From Taeniopygia guttata (lineage: Eukaryota; Chordata; Aves; Passeriformes; Estrildidae), in contig NC_133034.1 in NCBI RefSeq assembly GCF_048771995.1, forward strand, positions 4,555,501 to 4,619,500: 64,000 nt of DNA. Reading direction: 5' to 3'. The position numbers and the translations under genes were made by a program. Under the pieces are notes generated by a model, which was given only the letters and a program-made list of their open reading frames with translations, was not told where the DNA came from and did no database searches. Below, piece after piece: positions 12,641 through 24,773 of this stretch (position 1 is its first letter; every line of letters starts with the position of its first letter).

Positions 12641-14786
12641 AAATGGGAATTCCTCTCCTGATGCCAGCTCTGATTTTCCTTTCAGAGGCACTGTCTGATA
12701 ATCTGCTCCTCAGTTTATTTTTGCAAGAGGAATGGAATTGCCTGCTGTAACTCGGCCTCACTCATTCATCTTTTCCCATGTGGCTCTTGGAGGGCTCCCA
12801 AAACCCTTCTTTGAGAAGGTTCTTTGTGCCTGCACAGCCCACAGGCCATTCTTCTCTTTGCTTTTGCCACCTGCAACTCTTCTGCCAACAAAACTGTCCC
12901 ATTTTTGCCTTTTTTTTTTTGTGCTACCAAGTGCTGATATCTGATAACTTATAATAATGAAGATATCCAGAAATAACTTTCCTCTCTCAATCTTTATTAC
13001 CAAGGCATGAGACACACACATGGTGGGGATACACTCAGCACCTGAGGAAAAGGTGACACACCTGTGAGGACACAAAGAGTGGGAGGTAGGAGCCAGTTGA
13101 CACAGGGGAATGTTTATTCCAAAGCTTTTATTGAAGTATTAGAGAGGAAACATTACCCCAACAGGTTGTTCCAGGAGCAGCAGCGTTCACTACTCAGGCA
13201 CTGGTTGAGGCTTTTAGTGCAGATGTGGTAGAAGCCTTAAAATCTGAGGTTGTGCCTGATTTGGTGAACTCTGTCCGTGTAAATTCTGAAATGGGGAAGG
13301 GCAAGGCAGAGTGGCTCATCCAGCCACTCATCCTCTCCTGGGATGGGGACAGGGACAGAGGGTCATGGTCTGGTGGGCGGCCCTGGGGGACAGGATGGGA
13401 GGGGAGCACAGGCTGAGGTGTCATAAATAGTCACCCATGGGTGATCCTCTGGGACAGGGCTCAGCCAGGGCTGGACGCTGCTGCTCTGCGTGGCACCGCT
13501 CCAGGTAAGCTGGGGAGTGGGGAGAAGTTCCCTGGGCTGTGCTGGAATCTCTGTGCTTTTGGTCATGGAGGTGTGCTGGCAGAAGGGGGTCCTGCTTTGG
13601 ACACGGGATGGACACAGGACCACCTGCACTTTGGTTTGCCTGCCCTGCACAGGGGTTTGTCTGTGCTGGCCGAGGAGCTGCTTGCTCAGGGGGATTGGGT
13701 TGGAAGGGACAGCGTGTCCTGGGAGCTTCCCAATGAGAGACCTGCTGCCATGCCCAGGGGTGGGCAGTGGTGGAGGGGAAGGAGAGTGCTTGGAGAGCTG
13801 GAGGGCAGATGAGCAGACAGGCTCTGCTGGTGAGAAGAGCCCAGGCTGCGAGCTCAGAGGAGCTGCAGCTGTTCCAGAAGGTGGTGGGACTCGGCAGAGG
13901 GCACTCATGGCTGTGCCACACAATCCCTGGACTGCAGGCAAGGCCTCACTGCGGCCAAGAGGCCCTTAATTCCCTGTAACCAAGGCAGGGAGGATGGAAA
14001 TCACGACAGGTGGGATTCTAGGATGTGTGGAGCTGATGGTCTCCCCCAGGTGTCTCAGAGCCCCGTTCCTCCATGCTCAGCCCTCCCCAGTGCCCTGCTG
14101 GGACTGGTGTGGCCGGTCCCGAGCTGACCCTGCAGGACTGGTGCCCTCCAGCCCCTCGGGCTGTGCCAGGCTGGATGTGCTGCCCTGGCCGCTCCTCCCC
14201 TGCACTGAGGCCCTGCAGGAGGGGCTGAGCAGCTCTTCCCACAGAGCCAACCGCAAAGCCAGAGCGAGAACAAAACCAGCCAGAGCAAGAAACAGCTTCA
14301 CTGGGGCACTTGTGCAAAACGGGCTGCAGCCTAGCAGGAAAGGGGAAAATGCATGAGCCAAACTTCAAGCCAAAGGAACTCGGGGTAGAGAACGTCTGGG
14401 AGCAAGGACAACAGCAAACCTGTTATTTTCAGCAGTCCCAGAGTGACCAAAGGACATCCTGTACAAAAAGGGTCTTGCAGGTGCAGAAGAGATGCAATTC
14501 TGGACAAGGTAGCACCTGGAGATGGGCAGGTGCTTTCTAGATAAACTCATAACTTAGTAAGATGCCAGTAGGACTGGAGAGTAGAAATTTACTTTCTTAA
14601 TTAAATTGAATTGCTTTCAGCCTACTCAGACCTATGGTAGGTACAGGGATAGAATTGCTGTCAGATTGAATTGGAGACTGATGTGCTTTCACAAGCCTTT
14701 GTACAAAGATTTTGTCTCTTTCTTGGCTTCCTGCTGCTGCCAAACTGAGCTGTGGTGGGTGGTTGGCTCCCTGCAGTAACATTTTC

Positions 14787-14860
14787 ATAGAACCTCAGAC
14801 TGGTTTTGGTTGGAAGGGACCTTAAAGGCCATCTTCCCCTGCAAGGAGCTGGGACACATT
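14787..14860 (-). repeat. CR1 LINE 3' fragment
   Basis: The plus strand reads as the reverse complement of the CR1 3' end (CATAGAACCTCAGACTGG, GGTTGGAAGGGACCTTAAAG). It is short and diverged. Confidence 0.7.
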
Positions 14861-15118
14861 TTGGAAGAGCCACACGAGTCTTGGGGTTTGGTGTGGGAGC
14901 ACCAGTGCCTGTTTGGCAAAGAAGTATTACAATTTGCATTGGAAATTGCCCTCAAGTAGGGGCAGTGCCAGCAGATTGAGCTGACACCCAAAAGCACAAC
15001 CCAACAACTCCCTCCAACCCACAGCTGTGAGATGGGTTCGGGATGGGGAAACCACGGGGCTCTGCGGGGCCAAACGCGGCCCATTCTTCTCCTCCTCCCG
15101 TGCCCACGCAGGACAGCC

Positions 15119-17465
15119 ATGTGCGTGGGGAAGTGCAGCCGGATCGTGGGTCCCTGCCTGCTGGTGCTGGGCACGCTCTCCACGGCAGCCAGCATCCTCC
15201 TGCTCTTCCCGGGCGGAGCATCCAAGTACCTGCTGGAGGGGCACATCAGCGGCCACGCCCGGGCCGTGCCGGGGCTCTGGGGCGGCGGCATCGCCGTGAG
15301 TACCGCGGGGCGCCCGTCCTCCGGTGGGAGCGGGGCAGAGGGATGGAGCGGGGCTCCGGAGCGGGGCAGAGGGATGGAGCGGGGCAGAGGGATGGAGCGG
15401 GGCTCCGGAGCGGGGCAGAGGGATGGAGCGGGGCTGCTGGCTCCCCTGTGTCCCCCAGCGGTGCTTTTGTCCCCGCAGGTGCTGCTGGCAGCGACCCACG
15501 TCACGGCGCTGGGGTGGCAGCGCTCCGGCTGCTCCGCCCGCCGCAGCGTAAGCGGGGACCGGGACCGGGACCGGGACCGGGACCGGGCTGGGCAGGGCCG
15601 GGATGTGCCCGTGCCCGCTGCTCCGTGGGGCTGCGGTGGGGCAGGGCATGGATGTGCCCGCTGCTCCGTGGGGCTGCGGTGGGGCAGGGCAGGGATGTGC
15701 CCGCTGCTCCGTGGGGCTGCGGTGGGGCAGGGCAGGGATGTGCCCGCTGCTCCGTGGGGCTGCGGTGGGGCAGGGCAGGGATGTGCCCGCTGCTCCGTGG
15801 GGCTGCGGTGGGGCAGGGCAGGGATGTGCCCGCTGCTCCGTGGGGCTGCGGTGGGGCAGGGCAGGGATGTGCCCGCTGCTCCGTGGGGCTGCGGTGGGGC
15901 AGGGCAGGGATGTGCCCGTGCCCGCTGCTCCGCGGGGCTGCGGTGGGGCAGGGCAGGGATGTGCCCGTGCCCGCTGCTCCGTGGGGCTGCGGTGGGGCAG
16001 GGCAGGGATGTGCCCGTGCCCGCTGCTCCGCGGGGCTGCGGTGGGGCAGGGCAGGGATGTGCCCGTGCCCGCTGCTCCGTGGGGCTGCGGTGGGGCAGGG
16101 CAGGGATGTGCCCGCTGCTCCGTGGGGCTGCGGTGGGGCAGGGCCGGCATCCCCGCTGCCCTGGCCCGCGGTGGGATGTGCTGAACGCCCCGGCGGGTGC
16201 TGGGTGCTGCTCTCCACTGTGGCACGGTGCCACCTCCGCAGCTCGCTCCCCACTCCTGCCACCCCAGTGCTGCCTCCATCCTCAGCCACAGCTGGCGAGG
16301 GCAGTTTTCCCCCCCTCCCAAACTCTGCTGACGGGCTGCAGATGCGTTTTGACCCTCCGTGACTCTGCGTGTCCCCCCGGTGCTCCCCGCAGGCGCTCCT
16401 CTCCGTGCTGCTCTCCAAGCTGGCGCTCCTGGGCGCTGCCGCCTGCTTCGTGCTCTGCGGGGTGGGGCTGACGAACGGCCCCCTCTGCCTCTACAACTCC
16501 TCCGAGCCCGGCCTGGGGCACGCAGCCCGCTGGGGTTACCCCTTCCTGGATGCCTTGGACCAGGGGCCTGATGCCAGGTGAGGCCTGAATCAATTTATTG
16601 CTAATTAAGTGGATTAATGAAGGGGGTGGGATGGGTGCATGCGTGGTGGTTGATGCAGAACGCTGGTAGCTCAAGGAATCCTCACCTTCCATGGATTTCT
16701 ACGTGGTGCTTTCCATCTTCATCGCCCTCCCACCTCCCAGCCGAAGTAATTGTAATTATCAACTAACAGAATAGACCCCAAATAAGAAGTTGCAGCGCTG
16801 TTTGCTCATTTATTACGAAGTGTAATAATCCCTTTGTGTACACTGTTCAAACCCCACTGCTCCCATTTCTTTACTTCAGATTCTTACCAACATTTCATCA
16901 TATCTGAACCCATGGTTAATGTTTTATTCCACTGTTTTTGCACTGGAACATCTTGACATTAGCTTCCATGTTTTTGCTTCCAGCGGTCAGGTCAATTCTC
17001 AGAGAGATGGCAGATTTTGTTATTGCATAGGTTTCTTTCCCTCCTGTCACTATATGTGCTACAAAATAATTCTGTTCTCTTTTTAGACTCAGACTCATGC
17101 GTAAATGTGATTCTTCTAACCTTTCTTTTTCTTGCCTGCTCCTTTCTTTTTTGCCTCTAAGCTTTTATTCTGCCCATCCTCTGAATGAAGGATGGGATGT
17201 CTGGGGGACAAGAAAGCGATGGGATTCTGGACCTGCTGCAGGCAGCATCCTGCACCTTCTCCCCCTCCTGTCCCACAGGGCTGAGAATTACCTGTACAAT
17301 CGGAGAGCCTGGAGCATCTGCCTGGAGCCCGAGGGCATCGTCCCCTGGCACGTCGTGCTCTTCTCCCTGCTGCTGCTCATCAGCGTGGCCGAGATGGTGC
17401 TGGCCTTGCTCCAGATCCTCAACGGCTGCCTCGGCTGCCTCTGTGGCTTCTGTGACGGCAAGTAG
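15119..17465 (+). CDS. TM4SF19: transmembrane 4 L six family member 19
   Basis: A four-pass membrane protein of the L6 family; in mammals TM4SF19 is linked to osteoclasts and macrophages. Four exons join in phase: 15119-15295, 15479-15547, 16393-16577 and 17279-17465 (TAG 17463-17465), giving 205 residues (human about 209). Exon 1 begins MCVGKCSRIVGPCLLVLG and holds TM1 plus a WGGGIA motif. Exon 2 is TM2. Exon 3 is TM3 with an extracellular N-glycosylation site (LYNSSEPG). Exon 4 has the conserved NYLYNRRAW...CLEP loop, TM4 and a Cys-rich cytoplasmic end (GCLGCLCGFCDGK). The N-terminus also resembles TM4SF1/TM4SF4, but adjacency to UBXN7, in the same strand relation as in human 3q29, favours TM4SF19. 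Intron 2 contains a large minisatellite. GC content is much higher than in UBXN7. Confidence 0.9.
15338..15440 (+). repeat. imperfect GC-rich tandem repeat in TM4SF19 intron 1
   Basis: Repeats of GGGGCAGAGGGATGGAGC alternate with GGGGCTCCGGAGC over about 100 bp between exons 1 and 2. Confidence 0.8.
15555..15590 (+). repeat. GGGACC hexanucleotide repeat
   Basis: About five copies of GGGACC begin 8 bases after the exon 2 donor of TM4SF19 and lead directly into the larger minisatellite. Confidence 0.85.
15601..16146 (+). repeat. 12-unit minisatellite in TM4SF19 intron 2 (43- and 49-bp units)
   Basis: Twelve near-identical units each start GGATGTGCCC. Unit starts are 15601, 15650, 15693, 15736, 15779, 15822, 15865, 15908, 15957, 16006, 16055 and 16104. 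Seven units are 43 bp and five (first, eighth to eleventh) are 49 bp because GTGCCC is duplicated inside them. The array makes up most of intron 2. Because it lacks stop codons and both unit lengths are 1 modulo 3, it opens long spurious frames on both strands. Confidence 0.97.
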
Positions 17466-19434
17466 GGCCCGGTGGTGGTGCCAGGAGGAGGTGTCACCTC
17501 GGGCGTCACTTGGCACGTGCCACAGAGAGGGCACAGCAGGAGCTGTGACACCAGCCCAGTGCAAGAGCCCCGTGAGAGACTGAAGAGCCCCCGTGGGGGA
17601 CGACACCCCGGGTGTTGGGGCAGCTGGTGGGGCTGATGTGCCCAGGGCTGCTCCTGTGCAGACGCCCTGGCCCAGGCCATGTCCCTTCCCTTGGGGCTGG
17701 TGGCCATTTGGGGTTGGGAACTGGCCCGGTGAGGGGTGGAGGGGAGGACCTCCTATCTGATCATGCAGGATATCTCCTCGAACCCAGTGTGTGTTGTGAA
17801 GCTTCACGGCAGGAGGTTTGTTCCATCATGATCAGACAGATTCATTACAAGGGGGCTTCCTAGAGAACACATAAACATCACTTTTCCTAGAACCAGTTTA
17901 CATTCCTCCATCCTTTCCTGGAAGTCCTCCTTTGATCCTAGGGGGTTGTCTACAGGGGTGTCTGGTGGTTGTACTCACTGAGTGCCCCACACTGTGACCT
18001 TGCCTTGAACGTCTCTCAGGGCATGAGCTGCTGCTCCTTGTTCCATCACTTTGCCACAAAAGTCACTATGTTCCTCCTTACCTGTTTCTCCACTGGTTCC
18101 AGCTGTGTTTAGCATCCCGTGTGCCCACTTTTACACTCTTTTATCTCACTTGCTAGTTAGTCTTTAAGTCCTATTTTGCAACTTCAAGGGAACTGAAAAT
18201 TTCTGTTTTACACGTTGTCTGTCACTTGTCAGCCTCCACCCACCCCAGGGGAAAATGAGACGTGGTGGTGTCACAGGCTGAAGAGATGGACGCTCCTGTT
18301 AATCAGTTTTGTTAATCAGCTCATATTTAGTGCACTTGAGCTGGTGTTTGTCACCAGCACAGGCCAGGACAGGTGAAGGAGCCCCGAGGAGCCGAGCTGG
18401 GGCACCACTTGGATGGAATCATGCTGGAACTGAGGTGTAACCCCAAAATTCACCCACACACAAGTGTCAGGAGCAGCTGCTGCTCATTCCCAAGAGCAGG
18501 ACCCCACGCCTCTGCTCAACCCCCTCCCCATAACCTTTGTAGGACCCAGCCTGGGCCTGGGCCTGCCCGTGCTGGGAGGGGTTTGTCCCCAGACTGACAA
18601 GGGTCAGAGGAGAGCAGCGATGGCCATGGCACACTAAAAAGCCAAATCCCAGACCAGACAAAACATAACTGGGCCATTGGGGTGGCTGAACCCCAGCTGG
18701 CACCCAAGCACCACCCCCATGCCGTGGGAGGGGGAGAGAATCAGAGGGGTAAAAGTGAGACATCTCCTGGGTTGACATAAAAACACTTTAATAATTGAAA
18801 TAATAAAAACAAATTGTAATGAAAAGGAAAATGTAATGAAATAATAATGAATAATAAAAAATTGTAATGAAAAAAGAAGAGAGAGAACTAAAAGCCCAGA
18901 CAGACAAGTAATGCAGTACAAACATTTCTTTATCATCAGCCCAAATATAAAATCCAGCCCCATCCCAGCCACAATGAAGGAACAGGACTCTACCCCAGCC
19001 CAAACCCTCAGAGTGACTTCAGAGACACCATTGAGAAAAAGCCTTTTCATGAAAAAGAAAGAATTTAACATGATATACCATATTTATATAGTGTAACTAT
19101 TTCTAACAAGAGGAGGAAAGCCCTCGGGGCAGGGTGGTGGTACCACATCCCCTGAGCCAGCACACAGGGATGGCACAGGGTACCCCTGGCTGCCACTGCT
19201 GCTGTTGCCCCCCAGTATCTGTTTCCAGAGGAGAGGAGAGGAGCCTGAGGCTGGGCTGGGGGCAAAAGCCTCCCCACCCAAAACAGAATTAAAAAGATAG
19301 CAATAAAAATGAGATAGACCCTAGTGTGGGGACAGTAACACACCTCTGTGCTGGCCGGTGGCAGGACCCAGCCTATGGGTTGGTGCTCCAGGATCCAGCA
19401 CTGGGGCGGGGTGGGGAGCTGCCCTGGGCGGGCT
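17466..19434. other. intergenic TM4SF19-NEU4 (junction of two ancestral gene blocks)
   Basis: TM4SF19 (+) and NEU4 (-) converge here. The sequence to about 18.67 kb includes the TM4SF19 3'UTR and shows no gene. An AT-rich LTR-like fossil fills about 18675-19340. Plus-strand AATAAA at 18802-18807 could serve TM4SF19, but it lies inside the fossil. I cannot place the NEU4 polyadenylation site with confidence. Confidence 0.5.
18675..19340 (-). mobile_element. avian endogenous retrovirus LTR-like fossil, antisense
   Basis: Read on the minus strand, the AT-rich block 18780-18880 followed by a TCAACCCAGGAG-like stretch, a CTCACTTTTACCC-like stretch and a GCTGGGGTTCAGCC-like end resembles the 3' part of a common avian LTR that I know from memory. 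A TATA-like motif lies on the minus strand near 19080. It is diverged. No internal retroviral region is visible, so it looks like an old solo LTR. The 5' limit near 19340 is approximate, and I cannot state the ERV class. Confidence 0.5.
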
Positions 19435-21710
<2,276 letters not shown>

Positions 21711-21855
21711 TTAACTTGGTGGGCTTGGGTCTGGGTAACCCCCTGGGAGCAGAGGCTGACAGGTGGAGAGGGGCTGAGTTTGCACTGGCAAGTCACCACA
21801 GCTCAGAGATGGGTCAGGGCATAACATACCAGCAAGGAGGTTGACCTGGGGACTC

Positions 21856-22395
21856 CAAAATAAAATGAAATAAAGTGAATTTGATCTTTGTAATATATAA
21901 TTTAGAATAAATTCATGCTCAGGACTAAAAAATACAGTAGTCTTTTTAATAGAACCAAGTGATGGGAAAGAGCAATATACACAGGGTGAATTCCTGTCTC
22001 AAAATACGGTTATACTGAAGGATTATTCTGTCTAGAAAATATGCCTTGAATGATAAGATAAATATTCATTGCCAGAACAAAATATTTGAAGAGATTACTG
22101 TCTAACAGGATTTCAGCAATCAGTGTATTCCGAGAAGACCTCCATTTAGAAGCACCACAAGAAAAGAACATGCATGAATATGTGAAAAAAGGGACAAAAA
22201 GAAACAGGAAGACCCACCCCAGAATCCCACTAAGTCTAGAAATAGTATTTAAAAAATCCTATAAAATCAGTACCCTGTTCACCCAGCACCGATCGCCTGG
22301 CTCGGTGCTGATTTGCTTGTAGCTTTTCCGAATTTTACTTTCATTCAATTTAATAAATTCCTTTAGTTATTAAATTGACTGATCCATTTATAACA
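21856..22395 (+). mobile_element. AT-rich LTR-like fossil (solo)
   Basis: An AT-rich segment in GC-rich surroundings. Near its right end it has the order expected of an LTR promoter and terminator: TATAAAA (22260-22266), a perfect 9-bp-stem hairpin (22284-22292 with 22302-22310), then AATAAA near 22351. Its left end shares an AAATAAAATGAAAT block with 24467-24500. No internal region was found. Ends and class are uncertain, and no target duplication could be fixed. Confidence 0.4.
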
Positions 22396-22789
22396 ATCTT
22401 TAAGATGCTTGTCCGGGAAATGAAGGCCAGTGAGCAAAGAGCAGGGTGGGACCTGCAGCTCCATGCTCTCCTCCAGCAGCACTGGCAGGGCAGAGCCCTC
22501 CGGAGCAGCCCAGGCTCACCGTGGCAGGGTCAGGGGGTGCTCCTGCTCCTCCGCTGCCTCCATGCAAGGCACCCAGCTCATCCAGGGGGAACCTGAGGTG
22601 CACAGCACGGACAGGGGGGTCCTGTCCCTGCGGCAGCGGTGAGAGCTGTTCCCAAAGCCCTTCCTTCAGGGACAGGTCAGCTGTCCCCAGCGTACACATC
22701 CCTGCATTTTCCAGGAGGAGATGGCATCCTCTGCGGGCTCAGCCGGAGCAGCCACGCACCACTCTCAGCTGTGCTTTCCTCGGGAGCTT

Positions 22790-23050
22790 TTGCTGATGCG
22801 ACACCCCCGGAGAAAGCGAAGGCACTCACCGGGTCCTGCTCAGCCGGATGTCCCCGGTGTCCCCCGGCCGTCGCACGGAGCCAGGCCGGCTTTCCGCAGA
22901 GCTGTCTCCGCCGCCCGGTCCGCTGGCAGGTCCCGCTCCGGTGGTCACGGAGCTCCCGGCGGTGCCCGGCAGAATGCTGAGTCAGCACAAAGGCGTCCCG
23001 ATGGCCCGGGCAGCGACACCTCCCTCGGAGCCCAGCCAGGGGAAGCAAGG
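22790..23050 (-). promoter_or_regulatory. NEU4: probable NEU4 promoter / non-coding first exon, CpG-rich
   Basis: This block is rich in CpG, unlike its flanks. On the minus strand a good splice donor, CCCG then GTGAGTGCC, has its last exonic base at 22830. It could end an untranslated NEU4 exon spliced to the acceptor just upstream of the NEU4 ATG. This is inference from position and composition; there is no transcript evidence. Confidence 0.4.
22975..22987. promoter_or_regulatory. perfect T-MARE (small Maf/CNC/AP-1 site)
   Basis: TGCTGAGTCAGCA is an exact 13-bp palindromic Maf recognition element with an AP-1 core. It sits in the putative NEU4 promoter, about 145 bp upstream of the candidate donor. 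Confidence 0.6.
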
Positions 23051-24466
23051 GGCTCCATGGGGCGAGAATTGCGTCTCCTGCCTCAGTTCCCCTCCTCCTG
23101 CAGGCTGGGAGAGGCTACACTTCACTGTCCAGGGGCTCCAGCCCCTGCTCACCACAGTCCACCCCGCCGTGAGCCCCCCAGCCTGGCAGCTGTGGTCCTG
23201 AGGGTCCCAGGACCCCCCGGCCTTTCCAGGATCCCCAGCCCTACCGGGACCCCCAGCACCTGAGAATGTACAAACTTCCCAGGAACCTCAGCCCTCCCAG
23301 GATCTCCAGACTTCCCAGGACCCCCACCTACACATAGATCAGCTACTAAGAAACCATTTTTATACCTATACTCTAATATTCCAATATTCCATCTGTATGA
23401 TCAGTTTAGCTAAAAGGGCTTGACAAAATTCATAGGGCAAATCACGGATCAGAAGCTCCAAGGGGAAAACTGAGCTGGAGGCTGGAGAATTGCCAGGGAA
23501 GGGCCCCTGGGATGGCCCAGGGTGACCACGTGTGGCTCCAGCAGCTCCGCCTGGCTGCTACAAAAGCCTCGGGTTAATTTTAGTGAGGGAAAGTGCTTTT
23601 AATCTGGATTGTTCCTGCTGGACACCTTGGCTGGTTAACCCCTACCTCAGCTGCTAAACACAACTGAGGAAAATCCTGGCTCTGCTTCTCACCCCTCTCC
23701 CCCTGACAGCATCATTCCTGCTTCCTAGCTGGAGCTGCTGCCCCACATCTTCACCCCCAAGGCAACATCTGGACCCCAGATCCATCCTCCCCATCCTGCT
23801 GTGGCAGTGCCAGGAAGGTTTGTGAGGATGGCAGCACCAAGCCCAATGGATTTGGTGTCACTGCTTGTCACCTGCTCCCAACACTTCTCTCAGTGCCAAC
23901 CTACGCTGACAAAACCCCAGTATTTTAAAGCTGGGCCAGCATCTCCTCCTGCTTGTGCTGGTCAGGGCAGCAGTAGGGATCTGGATGTACCAGTGTGCCC
24001 AAAGCTGCTCCTCACTCCATCCCCTCCTAATCCCTGCTGGAGAGTTTGGCCAACACAGCAATGGGAGCCCCAAAAAGGTGTCTGCTGATAAAGGGGATGC
24101 TGCACCCAATGGAACATCCATGCCCAGGCACCCTTGCCTGAGAGCAAAGGTCAGAACCACGAAACCCCCTCCCAGGGGAGCACCGAGCTCTCCCACATGG
24201 GACAGAGTCCCATTCACCTGGTGACACTTGTGAGAGGCACGGCTTACATGCCACTGGGCAAAGCAGCCAGCCTGCCTGGCTTTGGGCAGGATGCCTGAGA
24301 CCCCCACACCAAAGGCAGCTCCAGCAGCGTGTGCTGGTTAGTCCTCACGAGTGTGGACTCCTGCTTCTTCCAGCACTGTGTCTCCTTGTCACACTCCCCT
24401 CCCCTAAACCCTCCAAAGTCAGTACTTGCTCCAGTGAGCTGTGACCAGACTGATGCAACGATGGAT

Positions 24467-24500
24467 ATCAAATAAAATGAAATTAAGGCAAATGATCACG
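24467..24500 (+). repeat. short AT-rich scrap sharing the left end of the 21.86-kb LTR-like element
   Basis: AAATAAAATGAAATTAAGG...AATGATC parallels 21855-21885 (AAATAAAATGAAATAAAGTG...TTTGATC). It is probably a second, truncated fossil of the same family. Confidence 0.4.
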
Positions 24501-24773
24501 CTCCTGATTAATGATTAAGAGGCTGGAATGTCTTGACCAGCTGCAGCAGCCTGGCTCCCTCCAGCCAGGAGCAGGCAGCTGGGATCACCCAGGATCTGGA
24601 TGATGCAAAGCCTTTGGCTCAAGGTCCCCAAAAAGAGACCAGCCACCAACTTGGTGTCCCTAAACAAAGCCCCCACTGCCTTCCTCTCATGCACAAGAGT
24701 CCTGTGGGTCAGTTATATGTCAGACAAGGGGTGATGCAAAGCAGTGGGAAGCCGCAGTGTGTTGCCACATGTC

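Larger units (their letters stand above)
10866..15118. other. intergenic UBXN7-TM4SF19
   Basis: Several open frames of 60-190 codons occur on both strands around 13.2-14.4 kb, where the DNA is GC-rich. None has splice logic or recognisable protein sequence, and opposite strands are open at once. The only features I can name are a SINE (12504-12640) and a CR1 scrap (about 14787-14860). The last 100 bases before 15118 are GC-rich and end in a pyrimidine tract plus CAG just before the TM4SF19 ATG, so an untranslated first exon of TM4SF19 may lie upstream. Confidence 0.5.

Noticed and set aside
13363-14368. Overlapping open frames on both strands between UBXN7 and TM4SF19
   Set aside because: GC-rich non-coding DNA. 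Proline/serine-rich translations in all frames with no recognisable domain or splice structure.
14785-16471. Very long open frames (up to 482 codons) on both strands over 14.8-16.5 kb
   Set aside because: They are produced by the stop-free GC-rich minisatellite, whose 43- and 49-bp units cycle through all frames. The real TM4SF19 exons lie on the plus strand with proper splice sites.
17466-19434. PDCD1 or DYNLT2B between TM4SF19 and NEU4
   Set aside because: No immunoglobulin-fold or dynein light chain exon could be read on either strand in this gap.
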